DNA of 57,648 bases, taken from positions 1 to 57,648 of the forward strand of contig JAHJCH010000279.1 in NCBI GenBank assembly GCA_018813065.1. The letters are read 5' to 3'. Below, piece after piece: positions 34,740 to 44,175 of the stretch (positions within the stretch are counted from its first letter, which is position 1; each line of letters starts with the position of its first letter). Source of the DNA: Myxococcota bacterium. Lineage in GTDB: Bacteria > Myxococcota_A > Bradymonadia > UBA7976 > UBA1532. A program made the translations under genes and the position numbers. The notes under the pieces are model-generated. The model was not told the origin of the DNA. It worked only from the letters and a program-made list of their open reading frames with translations, and searched no databases.

Positions 34740-36377
34740 ATGCGCCACGCCCTCCCCGCCTCGCTCCTCCTCCTCCTCGCCTGCGCGGCCCCCCACGCCC
34801 CCCCCGCGCCGACGCTCAGCCAAGCGCAGCGTGAGATCCGCCCCACCGGCGCCCACCCGCTGTGGCGCTTCGAGCCGGATGAGATCATCGAGCAGCTCGA
34901 CTCTGAGCGGTTCCGCGTACACTTCACCCGCCAAGGCCCCAACGCCGTGCCGGATGAAGACATCGACGGCGATCAGATCCCCGACTATGTGGCGCTCGTC
35001 GCTGCGGTCTACGAGGACGTGCTTGATGTCTACCTGGGCCTTGGGTTCCGCGCCCCGCTCAGCGACGCCGATCTCAGCGGCGACAACGGCGGCGATGGCC
35101 GCATGGACATCTACCTCATCGACTTCGCGTTACAGTCTGACGGCGCCTTCAGCGTGGAGAGCTGCCAGCGAGAAGATCACAACCTCTGCTTGGGCTTCAT
35201 CCTCCAAGAGAATGACTTTACGGGCTACCACTACCCCAACCTGGACATCGCCACGCGGATCCTCGCCAGCCATGAGTTCTTCCACGCCATCCAAGCCGCC
35301 TACCACAACGATCAAGGCGTGGTGTACTCCGAGGGCATGGCGGTATGGGCCAGCGACGTCTACGACCCTGACCTTGGGGATCTCGCGGGCTTCGTCGGCG
35401 CCTACCTCAAAGATCCGGGCCGCACGCTCGACGTCCCCCCGCCGGGGCCGGTGCCCAGCTTCGCCTATGGCGCCTCGCTCTTCTTCCGCTTCCTCCACGA
35501 GCGCTTTGAGCCTGAGCTGCTGCGTGTCCTCTTGGAGCACCTGGAGTCTGGCGCGGGCCTGCCCGGCGGCGTTGACAGCCCCCAAGCGCCGTACTGGATA
35601 AGCCAGCTCGATCTGATCCTCCAGGCGGACTATGACAGCAGCTTCGCCGAGGCCTTCTATGAGTTTGGCGTGTGGAACCTCTACACGAGCAGCCGCGCCA
35701 ACGCCGCGCGGGCCTACGCGGACGGCGCGCGCTACCCCAAGGTGCAGATGGAGCGCGTGGCGACGCCCTACTTTGAGGCGCGGCTGCGGATCTACGCCGC
35801 CTCCACGCAGTACTTTGACCTTGATCCGGGCCCGCGAGGGGAGATGACCGCCGCCTTGACGCCCAACCTCGCCCGCGAGGGCCAGCTTGAGGGGCTGAGG
35901 CTGCTGATCGCCACCGTGGACAACCTGCGTGGGTTAGAGATCAAAGAGATCGATCCAGTGGGCATGGAGACGCTGAGCACGGCGGGCAAGTCGAGCTTCT
36001 TTGTGATGATCAGCAACCCTGCCATAACGGGTGACAGCCGCAAACCGGGGCTGTGCGTCGGTGACGCGGCGGAGGTCGCCGCCTGCGTCGCTGCTGCGGG
36101 CGTGGTGGATGACGCGGGGATCGAGGCGGATGCTGGCGTGGATGTGGGCGTGGATGTGGGCGTGGATGTGGGCGTCGCGCCTGACGCGGCGCGGCCTCTC
36201 CCAGACGCGGGCGCGCCATCCCCGGACATGGGGGCGGCCTTGGAGGCAGACGGCGGTGTGTCTGACGAGGGCGAGGATCAAGGCGGCTGCCAGGTCGGGC
36301 TGGGCGCAAGCGGGGGGCGCGCGCTTTGGCTGTGGCTGCTGCTCCTCTTGGCGCTGCGGGCGCCTCGACGCCGCTGA
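34740..36377 (+). CDS. MXAN_6640-like putative metalloprotease lipoprotein with CTERM-style tail
   Basis: 545 residues. Lipobox LLAC (Cys15). The zinc motif is H178-EFF-H182 in ASHEFFHAIQAAY, with EGMAVWASDVYD downstream supplying the expected third-ligand region; SDADLSGDNGGDG and DEDIDGDQIPDY look calcium-binding. This arrangement matches the MXAN_6640 family of myxobacterial putative proteases. The C-terminus has an Asp/Ala/Val linker with VDVG repeats, then a Cys-containing Gly-rich segment, a hydrophobic helix and RAPRRR, a tripartite sorting tail like MYXO-CTERM. Having both a lipobox and a sorting tail is unusual. It starts 1 bp after the HmuY-like gene, so they are co-transcribed. Confidence 0.72.
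   Translation: MRHALPASLLLLLACAAPHAPPAPTLSQAQREIRPTGAHPLWRFEPDEIIEQLDSERFRVHFTRQGPNAVPDEDIDGDQIPDYVALVAAVYEDVLDVYLGLGFRAPLSDADLSGDNGGDGRMDIYLIDFALQSDGAFSVESCQREDHNLCLGFILQENDFTGYHYPNLDIATRILASHEFFHAIQAAYHNDQGVVYSEGMAVWASDVYDPDLGDLAGFVGAYLKDPGRTLDVPPPGPVPSFAYGASLFFRFLHERFEPELLRVLLEHLESGAGLPGGVDSPQAPYWISQLDLILQADYDSSFAEAFYEFGVWNLYTSSRANAARAYADGARYPKVQMERVATPYFEARLRIYAASTQYFDLDPGPRGEMTAALTPNLAREGQLEGLRLLIATVDNLRGLEIKEIDPVGMETLSTAGKSSFFVMISNPAITGDSRKPGLCVGDAAEVAACVAAAGVVDDAGIEADAGVDVGVDVGVDVGVAPDAARPLPDAGAPSPDMGAALEADGGVSDEGEDQGGCQVGLGASGGRALWLWLLLLLALRAPRRR
36138..36173 (+). repeat. Three 12-bp tandem repeats (VDVG-coding)
   Basis: The unit GTGGATGTGGGC is repeated three times exactly in the linker before the sorting tail of the metalloprotease-like gene. 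It encodes Val-Asp-Val-Gly. Confidence 0.85.
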
Positions 36378-36435
36378 GCGCGCGGCGAAGATCATTTCTT
36401 AAGATAAGAACCTAAAAAAATACATATCGATTGAT

Positions 36436-37929
36436 CTAAAAACACATATCGCCACCACGAGATTGATTCGTGACGATATTACCCAGAGGCGTGATATTAA
36501 AGCTCGGATATTCAATATCAACGACCTCCCAAACATCATTGACGCGGTTCATCAAAGTTGGGCCATAAGTCGCCACGGTTACACCAAAATTAAGAACATT
36601 TACGGTGACACGAGGCGCATTTCCATCATGCGCGTCATAATAATGAATGACAACTCGATAAGTCCCCGCCGCAGGCTCCTCAATATTGATATTTTCAGGG
36701 CCATATCCATCAACATCATCTACATCAAGGAATGGATCATCTAAATAATGGCCTTGCTGCGCCCAATCTGGCGTCATATTACTAAAATAGCAGTCCCCCT
36801 CACAGGTCCACATGACACCATTCGGGCCTAAGAGGTGTAAATCTACGTCTGTGAGGTCGGTGTCCCACTCGATGTTGACGTGCAGCGCCACATCTTGGAG
36901 GGGCGGCGGCACCGCGAAGGCCCCCACATTGAGCTGCTGATTTGGGTTCTGCACATCATCGCTGAGCACATCAAAGTAGCCCCCCTCGATCTGGGAGAGC
37001 ATGGGCGTATAGGCCACGTTGAGGCGATAGCGCTGCCCCGGATCGATGACGATGGGGAAGCTGGGCTGCGGATCAAGGGCGAAGGTGGTGGGCAGGCTGC
37101 CGAAGATGCTCTGTCCTCGATTGATGGCGCGCACAACAACCGGTTGATTGCCGCAAGACACTAAGTCTGAGTGCTTAACAAGGGTGTCACCGCGTGGCAC
37201 TTGACCAAAATCCAATCGGGCGGGCTCCAGCGAAAGGCAGGGGCCATTGATGCCGGTCTTGGCTTGGCTCAAAAGCTCCACGTCCACGCCCGCCTCGGGG
37301 GGGTTGGTCAGCACATGCAAGATCCCGCTGTCATTGTGCTCATCGTCGGCGCGGAAGTTGACCACCAGATCGAGGGTGTCGCCAGGGGCGAGGCGATGGG
37401 GGAGGGCCAGATCACCTGGGGTGAAGGTCGGCGAGCCTTCGACCTCGAAGCCGACGATCTCCACGGCGGCGCTGCTCTGATTGCCCACCCGGCTCGTCAA
37501 CGTGCGCTCATCGCCGCCCACGGCGAAGAGGAAGATGAGCATATCGGGATCGACGACCAGGCCCGTCGCCGCGCTGGGATCTTCGAGGCAGAGCCCGCCG
37601 ACGCAGAGGCGCCCCGCGGGGCAGCCTGGATCGCAGCGAATCCCATCCAAGCAGCGCTGTTGGAAGCAGATCAGCAGGCCCGTACAGTCCTCATCGATCT
37701 CGCACTCAGGGGGAGCGGCGTCCACCTCGGGCGGCGCGGCGTCGATGACAGGAGAGGCGGCGTCCACCACGGGCGGCGTGGCGCGATCTGCGCGGGGGGC
37801 GGCGTCGAGCGGGATCTGCGCGTCCGTGATGATGATCGGCGCGCCGCCCTCGGCGTCCTCGGCGACCTCGTCGGAGCAAGCAAGAGAGAGGAGTGGCAAG
37901 AGCAGCGTGAGCCCTCTACGTGACAACAT
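36436..37929 (-). CDS. Lipoprotein with Asp/Ala/Pro linker, EB-like Cys region and anchor-type beta domains
   Basis: 497 residues from the ATG at 37929 (AGGGGA upstream); the frame extends 46 codons further but the signal peptide starts here. Lipobox LSLAC (Cys18). A DAAPP-rich linker follows, then a Cys-rich segment (CEIDEDCTG, CFQQRCL, CDPGCPAGRLCVGGLC), then two beta-sandwich repeats of the choice-of-anchor-D/ASH type (LDFGQVPRGDTLVKHS), and a C-terminal DVDLHLLGPNG domain seen in secreted bacterial proteins. Surface-exposed; no enzymatic motif. The last ~130 codons (36440-36830) are AT-rich against a GC-rich remainder. Its end is 58 bp from the convergent metalloprotease-like gene. Confidence 0.65.
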   Translation of the reverse strand: MLSRRGLTLLLPLLSLACSDEVAEDAEGGAPIIITDAQIPLDAAPRADRATPPVVDAASPVIDAAPPEVDAAPPECEIDEDCTGLLICFQQRCLDGIRCDPGCPAGRLCVGGLCLEDPSAATGLVVDPDMLIFLFAVGGDERTLTSRVGNQSSAAVEIVGFEVEGSPTFTPGDLALPHRLAPGDTLDLVVNFRADDEHNDSGILHVLTNPPEAGVDVELLSQAKTGINGPCLSLEPARLDFGQVPRGDTLVKHSDLVSCGNQPVVVRAINRGQSIFGSLPTTFALDPQPSFPIVIDPGQRYRLNVAYTPMLSQIEGGYFDVLSDDVQNPNQQLNVGAFAVPPPLQDVALHVNIEWDTDLTDVDLHLLGPNGVMWTCEGDCYFSNMTPDWAQQGHYLDDPFLDVDDVDGYGPENINIEEPAAGTYRVVIHYYDAHDGNAPRVTVNVLNFGVTVATYGPTLMNRVNDVWEVVDIEYPSFNITPLGNIVTNQSRGGDMCF

Positions 37930-38079
37930 GAGGTTCCCCTTGGGTGATGATTCGCGCTGATTAGAGCCAAAACCGGATAAAGAGACAATCAGGATGCTTT
38001 TTCGCGCGACCCCCTCAGCCTTTGTCCGTTGCAGCACGATAGAAATCCAACCGATCAACCCAGCCAACTGGAGGCTTCA

Positions 38080-39384
38080 ATGCGTTGGGGGCTCTTATCT
38101 CTCACCCTATGCCTTTATGCGTGCGATGACAGCGGCGGCTCTTTGGAGGGAGGCGACGTGGAGCTGAGCGAGGCGCGCGGGCGGCGCTCCTGACGCGCTT
38201 CGTCGAGAGCCTGGAGCGGGATCTCAACGCCGCGCTCTATGAAGCGCTGGCCTCATCGGGCGTGCTCTCTTACTTCGAGGGCGTCGAGATCAACATCGAG
38301 TTTGAGCAAGACCCCTTCGAGCGCGGCGACGGCCCGCCGCCCTCCGAGGCCATGATCCACCTCAGCGTGCTGATCAAGCGGGTCCACTTCGCGCTCTCCT
38401 GCTTTGACGTTGAGCTGTCTGAGCTGGAGCTGTTTGGGCGCCTGGGCCTCATCGCCCCGCCGCCTGGGGGCGACACCGTGACCTCACGGCCCGCGACCTG
38501 GGGGGGATCGAGCTGGGGGCCTTTGAGACGCACTACTGGACGCGCTTTAACGGGCGTGAGCGCCTGATGGTCTACCCCAGCGTCGCCTGCGATGATCCCG
38601 ACGACGCGGGCTGCAACCCGCGCCAAGATTGGCGGACTGAGCCTGGGGATCTGGCGTTGGTGCTCGACACGCTGGCGCTGCGCAGCGGCGGCGAGGTGAT
38701 CGACATGGCCCACCCCGAGCGCCTGCGCGCCAGCTTTAGCATCAGCGGGCGTAATGGCGTCTGCGAGGCCATCGAGTTCTTCGTGCCCATGGAGGCCTTC
38801 GTCGAGGACGCGCTGCTGACCTTGGGGGAGCGCCTCTCCCAGCAAGACCTGCTCTCGCGCATCCGCGCCAGCGCCTTTATCCAGGACGCCTGGCTCGATC
38901 TCATCGACATCCTGCGGCCCCAGCGCGTCGAGTACGTCAACGAGGCGGTCAACTTTGTCCACGCCGTCACGACCTGCTTCACGGAGGCGGGCTGCTGTGG
39001 GATCGGCGAGCTCAAGATCGCCTTGGAGTACACGCTCAACGTCGGTGACAGGGGCCTCGATCTGCGCTTGGCGGAGGTGATCAACAACGCCGCCAACGGC
39101 GCTCTCAACCTCACGTCAGCGCTGCTCAACCCCGAGGGGCAGGCGGGCCGCTACCTGCTGGGCGACGTGGTCAACCACAACCAGACACATGGCCCCAGCG
39201 AGGCCATCTTTGATCTGGCCCTCAGCGAAGGCCTGCTCAACCAGCTCTTCTTCGCGCTGGCCTCAAGCGGGCTCATCGAGGTGGAGACGGACAGCCTCAG
39301 CCTCACCGCGCCGATCGTGCCCACGGTGGACACTGCCCCATCGCTATCCCCCATTGCCATCCATGCCCTCGGCTCGCATCCTGA
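38080..39384 (+). pseudogene. Frameshifted lipoprotein gene (two clear, one possible single-base loss)
   Basis: An ATG at 38080 with GGAGG five bases upstream opens a lipoprotein signal (lipobox LYAC, Cys15), but the frame stops at 38191. The coding sense continues in the -1 frame (TRFVESLERDLNAALYEAL...) and shifts -1 again near the G-run at 38466-38470 into the frame that encodes FETHYWTRFNGRERLMVYPS. Restoring one G at about 38179-38181 and one at 38466-38470 joins these frames. A third -1 shift at the C-run near 39346-39350 would end the gene at 39384, just before the next gene; without it the frame overruns that gene to 39586. Either the gene is decaying or the assembly has homopolymer errors. 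No domain recognised. Confidence 0.6.
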
Positions 39385-39413
39385 GGGCGGACGCATCACC
39401 CTTGGAGCCCCTT

Positions 39414-40475
39414 ATGCGCGCCCTTCTCCTCACGCTGCTGGCCCTCCCCGCGCTGGCCGCCCCCCCTGCGCTGACGCCCCAGACCGTCGAGGGCGTCACG
39501 ATCCAGACGCCTACGGGCTGGACCCTCAGCGTGCAAAAACAGCCGATCTTTATGCTCCAAATGGAGGCGCGCCCTGGCGCCGCTGACAGCCCCAGCCTGC
39601 TGGCTGCGGTGATGCCGTTGAGCGAAGGCGTGGGCACGACGCGGGCCTTCATCGACGAGCTGCTCAAGCAAGCGATGCCCTCGCATGTGGCGCTCTCAGA
39701 CGAGGCTGGCCCCCATGGAGAGCGCCTCCAGATCCTCAGCGGTCGTGTCCATGACATCCCCGCCAAGATCGCCGTCTTCGAGATGAACCAGGCGAGCCAG
39801 GGGATCGGCTTCGTCGGCCTCTTCGTCGCCCCTGACGCGGAGTTCGACGCTTTGGGCGGCGCCCAGCTCCTCTTTACGGTCCTGGGGGGGATGAATCAGC
39901 AGGGCGCCGCGCCCCCGCAGGCCACCGCGCCCCCTCAAGCCTCCGCGCCCATCACCGCCAGCGGCGGCCCCTTTACGCCCCCCGCCGCCTACGCCCGCGC
40001 TCAGTCACCGGCGCTGAGCTACCTCGCCGTCGAGGGCGACGCCCTTGGCCCCAAGGAGATCGAGTCGGCCTTGAGCGCCTTAAACAAGGATGAGCGGCTG
40101 CTGCTCTCGCTCAACCCGGCCTTCGCCCAGCACCTCCACCGCCAAGCGTGCCAGCTCAACCCGCAGTATGTGCTCAACCTCAGCGAGTACAGCCCGCCGA
40201 TCTCCTGCGCGCAGAACCTCAAGATGTTTATGGAGACGCTCCAGTTCGTGGGCAATGACCCAAACAAGGCGCTGGAACAAGCCATCAACGAGCGTAATCA
40301 GCTTCAAATGAGCTGGAAGTGTGAGGTCGGGCAGATCGATGCGCAGACTTGCCAAACGTACTACCGCACGATGATGCAGATGAACGACGCCCACCACCGG
40401 TCGATGATGCGCGTCATCACCAACATGGGCGGCAACAGCTGCATCGTCGGCGATCCAGGCTGTCAGCCGAACTGA
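39414..40475 (+). CDS. Secreted protein of unknown function
   Basis: 353 residues from the ATG at 39414 (GGAG about 6 nt upstream). The frame is open further upstream but that part lies inside the preceding gene. Signal peptide MRALLLTLLALPALA, then a beta-rich domain (~18-155) that resembles general secreted alpha/beta domains, a PPQATAPPQASAP linker, and a C-terminal helical domain with several Cys (CQLNP, ISCAQNL, WKCEVGQ, QTCQTYY, NSCIVGDPGC), presumably disulfide-bonded. No family recognised. Confidence 0.6.
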   Translation: MRALLLTLLALPALAAPPALTPQTVEGVTIQTPTGWTLSVQKQPIFMLQMEARPGAADSPSLLAAVMPLSEGVGTTRAFIDELLKQAMPSHVALSDEAGPHGERLQILSGRVHDIPAKIAVFEMNQASQGIGFVGLFVAPDAEFDALGGAQLLFTVLGGMNQQGAAPPQATAPPQASAPITASGGPFTPPAAYARAQSPALSYLAVEGDALGPKEIESALSALNKDERLLLSLNPAFAQHLHRQACQLNPQYVLNLSEYSPPISCAQNLKMFMETLQFVGNDPNKALEQAINERNQLQMSWKCEVGQIDAQTCQTYYRTMMQMNDAHHRSMMRVITNMGGNSCIVGDPGCQPN

Positions 40476-40565
40476 GAAATCGCTCCTGGGCGCGCGCGCA
40501 TCCCCAAAAATGAGGATTGACCGCGCGATCCGGTCAGGGTACGCCCTGCCTACAGGAGCGCGAAG

Positions 40566-41522
40566 ATGCCCAACCTCCCCCAAGATCTCACCGTCGTCGC
40601 CATGGGCGGCCACTCCCTGCTCGATCCCCAAAAGGCGCCCAGCGTCGAGAGCCAATTCCAGGTCACGGCGGCGGCGCTCGCTCCCGTGGTGACGCTGATC
40701 AACCGGGGCGTCCCGGTGGTCCTCACGCACGGCAATGGCCCCCAGGTCGGCTTCCTTAAGCGCCGGGTGGAGTTGGCGATGGCGGAGCTGCATGACGTCC
40801 CCCTCGACGCCCTCGTCGCCGACACACAAGGCGCGCTGGGCTACATGATCCAGCGCGAGCTGCGGCTCTTGCTCAAGGATCCCACGCACCCCGTCGCCAC
40901 CCTCGTCACCGAGGTGGAGGTGGACCCTGAAGACCCCGCCTTCAGCCAGCCCACCAAGGGCATTGGCAGCTTCTACAGCCACGAGGAGGGCCAGCGCCTC
41001 CAGGCCGAGTACGGCTGGGTGATGGTCGAGGACTCGGGGCGTGGCTGGCGGCGGGTGGTCCCCTCACCGCGCCCGCAGCGGATCATCCAGCTTGAGACCA
41101 TCAAGGCGCTGCTCGACGCCGGCGTGGCCGTCATCGCCTGCGGCGGCGGCGGCATCCCCGTCGCGCCCGACGCCAAGGGCGATCTGATGGGCCTTGAGGC
41201 GGTCATCGACAAGGATCTCAGCAGCGCGCTGCTCGCCAACGACCTCGGCGCGCGCACGCTGCTGATCACCACCGGCGTGCGCACGGTCTTCAAGGGCTTC
41301 CGTGGTGGCCAGCCGACCCCGCTGCATCACATCGGCGTCGATGAGGCGCGTGCGCTGCTCGACGCTGGCGAGTTCCCCGCCGGGAGCATGGGGCCCAAGA
41401 TCCAGGCCGCCATCGAGTTCCTTGATCGTGGCGGCGAGCGCGTCATCATCTGCCACCCCAGCGACCTCGCCGCGGCCTTCGACGGCCAGGCGGGGACCAC
41501 CATCACAAAGGAACCTGTATGA
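40566..41522 (+). CDS. arcC: Carbamate kinase (YqeA/ArcC-type)
   Basis: 318 residues, normal length. Amino-acid-kinase fold with THGNGPQVG, IACGGGGIPV and VIDKDLSSALLANDLGARTLLI, the hallmark loops of carbamate kinase. The first glycine loop reads VAMGGHSLL rather than the usual VALGGNALL. It makes ATP from carbamoyl phosphate in the catabolic direction. AGGAG precedes the ATG by 6 nt. It is the first gene of an operon; the following start codon overlaps its stop by 4 bp. With a YgeW-type carbamoyltransferase and YgeY-type hydrolase next door, the likely job is energy recovery from a ureido compound rather than arginine deiminase. Confidence 0.88.
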   Translation: MPNLPQDLTVVAMGGHSLLDPQKAPSVESQFQVTAAALAPVVTLINRGVPVVLTHGNGPQVGFLKRRVELAMAELHDVPLDALVADTQGALGYMIQRELRLLLKDPTHPVATLVTEVEVDPEDPAFSQPTKGIGSFYSHEEGQRLQAEYGWVMVEDSGRGWRRVVPSPRPQRIIQLETIKALLDAGVAVIACGGGGIPVAPDAKGDLMGLEAVIDKDLSSALLANDLGARTLLITTGVRTVFKGFRGGQPTPLHHIGVDEARALLDAGEFPAGSMGPKIQAAIEFLDRGGERVIICHPSDLAAAFDGQAGTTITKEPV

Positions 41523-42613
41523 ACCTCGATCGCGATGCTTTAAAGAGCCTCTACGGCTTCAGCCTGCTGACCACCCAGCACGCCAACGACGCCCAGATCA
41601 AGGCCATCGCCGACCTCGCCGACCACCTCCAGGCGCTGGACAAGCAGGGCAAGAAGACCAACCTGCTGCCCAATGAGCTGGCCTACGCCCTCTTCTTTGA
41701 TAACTCCACGCGCACCAAGTCGGCCTGGGCGGGCGCGGCCAGCCGCCTGGGGATGCAGCCGGTGATCGTGGACGGCAGCTCCACGCAGGTCAGCCACGGC
41801 GAGACGGCGGTGGAGACGGGCGCCATGTTGGGCATGAACGCCCACGCCATGGGCGTCCGCCATGATCTGATCCTGGGCCAAGGCCAGACGTTCATCAACG
41901 ACGTCAAGAAGGGCATCGACGACTACCTTCAGGCCACCGACGATGGCCGCCAGGTGCCCATCGTCAACCTCCAGTGCGACGTAGACCACCCCACGCAGTC
42001 CATGGCCGACTACCTGTGGATGCGCGAAAACCTCGGCGATCTGCGGGGCAAGAAGATCACCATGTCCTGGGCCTACTCGCCCTCCTACGCCAAGCCGCTG
42101 AGCGTCCCCCAGGGCATCATCACGCTGATGAGCCGCTTTGGCGCCGAGCTGACGCTGGCCCACCCCGAGGGCTACGACCTGATCCCCGAGCAGGTGGCCT
42201 TGGCCGCGCAGAACGCCGAGGCCTCAGGCGGCAGCTTCCGCGTCACCCACGACATGGACGACGCCTTCAAGGGCGCCGACGTGGTCTACCCCAAGAGCTG
42301 GGGGCCGTATGAGCTGATGCTCAAGCGCGTGGGCGCCGACGCGGCGGGCCTCAAGGCCGTCGAGGCGGAGATGCTGGCCCAGAACGCCCAGCACAAGGGC
42401 TGGATCTGCGATGAGCGGCGCATGGCGTTGACCCACGACGCGCTCTACATGCACTGCCTCCCCGCCGACATCGGCGACGAGGTCACGCCCGGCGTGATGG
42501 AGAAGTTCCGCGTCGCGCTGGCCCAAGAGGCCAACAAGAAGGTCTATGTGATCATGGCGTTGCTGGCCGCCGCCAAGATCCCCGACCTCGCCGACAAGCT
42601 GGGGGCGCTATGA
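41519..42613 (+). CDS. ygeW: YgeW-type carbamoyltransferase
   Basis: 364 residues; aspartate/ornithine carbamoyltransferase superfamily. It has the carbamoyl-phosphate site FFDNSTRTKSAW, the VDHPTQSMAD motif, and the amino-acid-side loop HCLPADIGDEV. The knot-region sequence and longer length place it with YgeW rather than with ArgF/ArgI. The true amino substrate of YgeW has been hard to define; in E. coli the gene lies in a selenium-linked purine/hydantoin cluster. It overlaps the carbamate kinase gene and the following hydrolase gene by 4 bp each, so the three are translationally coupled. Confidence 0.85.
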   Translation: MNLDRDALKSLYGFSLLTTQHANDAQIKAIADLADHLQALDKQGKKTNLLPNELAYALFFDNSTRTKSAWAGAASRLGMQPVIVDGSSTQVSHGETAVETGAMLGMNAHAMGVRHDLILGQGQTFINDVKKGIDDYLQATDDGRQVPIVNLQCDVDHPTQSMADYLWMRENLGDLRGKKITMSWAYSPSYAKPLSVPQGIITLMSRFGAELTLAHPEGYDLIPEQVALAAQNAEASGGSFRVTHDMDDAFKGADVVYPKSWGPYELMLKRVGADAAGLKAVEAEMLAQNAQHKGWICDERRMALTHDALYMHCLPADIGDEVTPGVMEKFRVALAQEANKKVYVIMALLAAAKIPDLADKLGAL

Positions 42614-44133
42614 GCCTCGCCGCCCGCGTCGCCGAGCTGGCCGCGCGTGATCTGCCCCTCGCCCGCGCGCTGCTGGCCGCCGTCATCCGCGTCCCCGCCG
42701 ACTATGTGGACGGTGAAGATCCGCTCTGCGGGCTGAGCAACCACGAGGGCCCTCGCTTCGCCCTCTTACAAGACTGGCTGATCGCCCATCAGGGCGTCCG
42801 TCACCCCGATGACGTGGGCCTCGACGCCTTCGGCAACCTGGTGTGGACGGTCATGGACCCCGACGACGGGATCCCCATGGCCGACAAGAAGGTCATCTAC
42901 TTCGACGGCCACGGCGACACCGTCGCGGCGCTGTGCGATCAGTGGGGCAAGCTCGGCGGCGGCGTGGACGCCTACGACGGGCTGACGGACCCCGACAAGC
43001 TCAACGCCGAGGCCCTCAAGGCGGGGATGGGCTACCTCCCGCCTCAAGCCCAATGGGACCACCTGCTCTTTGGCCGTGGATCAGCCGACCAGCTCGGCGG
43101 CGTCGTCGCCCAAGCGGTGGCCACGCGCATCCTCTTGGAGTTGGCCCCCGAAGGCGCGCTCAAGGGCGTGATCATCCGCGCCTACGCCACCGCCGCCGAG
43201 GAGGACAACGACGGCGGCGGCCCCATGTACATCGTCAACGAGGTGTTGCCGGGCGCCGCGCCGGAGCTGATCCCGGACGTGGTGGTGCTCACCGAGGGCA
43301 CCGGCGACGCCCGCGAGGGCGGCTTGGGGATCTACCGAGGCCAGCGTGGGCGGATGCAGATCGAGGTCGAGGTGGTGGGCCGCTCTTGTCATGGCTCGAT
43401 GCCTTGGGAGGGGCTCAACCCCTTGGAGTTCGGCGCGGGGATCTTGGTCGAGGCCGCCGCCGCCTACGACGCCCGTGAGGGCTTCCTGGATGACGCCTTC
43501 CTGGGCCACGGCACGCGCACGGCCTCTTGGGCCAAGCTGGATACGCCCAGCGACTGCGCCGTGCCTCAGCGCTTTGTCTTCCGCTTTGATCGCCGCCTGA
43601 CCATCGGCGAGACGGCGGAGGGGGCCGTCGCCGACGTTGACGCGCTGCCCGCCGTGGCGCGCGCCCGTGAGGCGGGCCTTGAGGTCAAGGTCACCATCCC
43701 CACCTACGATCAGCTGACGCACACGGGCTACCGTCCGGGCAACCCCGCCGTCTACCCCAGCTGGCAGACCCCCGTCGAGCACGCCAGCATCCGGGCGGCG
43801 GTGGAGACGTACCGCCAGGTGATCACGCCGCACGTCAGCGAGGCCGAGGAGGCCGAGGGCAAGGGCGCGCTGCGGCGTGAGCCTCGCGTGGCGCGGTGGA
43901 TCTTCTCCACCGACGGCGTCGGCTTCCCCGTGCCCAAGGACGACACGCGGATCCCGGTCACGCCTGCCAAGCGCTGGGTCACCTCGGGGGCGGTCAAGCA
44001 CCCGGCGATGTTTGGGATTGGGCCGGGCCAGGAGCAGAACACGCATAAGATCGGCGAGTGTGTGGACACGCGCGAGCTGCGCCACGCCATCGCCTTCTTG
44101 GCGCGGTTCCCCTCTGTCTTCCAAGGGATGTGA
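42610..44133 (+). CDS. ygeY: YgeY-type M20 metal hydrolase
   Basis: 507 residues, longer than the ~400-residue E. coli YgeY. M20 metal ligands are visible: YFDGHGDTV (His, Asp), FGRGSADQLGGV (bridging Asp), YATAAEEDNDG (Glu-Glu catalytic pair), a Glu/Asp in LTEGTGDA, and the terminal His in QNTHKIGECVD. M20 enzymes deacylate or hydrolyse small amide substrates. In the E. coli cluster YgeY acts on an N-acyl/carbamoyl diamino compound together with YgeW and YgeX; YgeX (diaminopropionate lyase) and the hydantoinase are absent here. Extra residues around 85-120 and 300-330 may be lineage-specific insertions. Confidence 0.82.
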   Translation: MSLAARVAELAARDLPLARALLAAVIRVPADYVDGEDPLCGLSNHEGPRFALLQDWLIAHQGVRHPDDVGLDAFGNLVWTVMDPDDGIPMADKKVIYFDGHGDTVAALCDQWGKLGGGVDAYDGLTDPDKLNAEALKAGMGYLPPQAQWDHLLFGRGSADQLGGVVAQAVATRILLELAPEGALKGVIIRAYATAAEEDNDGGGPMYIVNEVLPGAAPELIPDVVVLTEGTGDAREGGLGIYRGQRGRMQIEVEVVGRSCHGSMPWEGLNPLEFGAGILVEAAAAYDAREGFLDDAFLGHGTRTASWAKLDTPSDCAVPQRFVFRFDRRLTIGETAEGAVADVDALPAVARAREAGLEVKVTIPTYDQLTHTGYRPGNPAVYPSWQTPVEHASIRAAVETYRQVITPHVSEAEEAEGKGALRREPRVARWIFSTDGVGFPVPKDDTRIPVTPAKRWVTSGAVKHPAMFGIGPGQEQNTHKIGECVDTRELRHAIAFLARFPSVFQGM

Positions 44134-44175
44134 GCGATGAGGGCAGGTGGGCTGGGGGGGATGACTGGGGGCTGA

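Noticed and set aside
36396-36410. Hairpin TTCTTA/TAAGAA between convergent genes as terminator
   Set aside because: Six A-T-dominated pairs only; too weak to call, although an A-run follows.
43081-44124. 347-codon minus-strand frame
   Set aside because: Antisense of the YgeY-type gene; no ribosome-binding site or domain.
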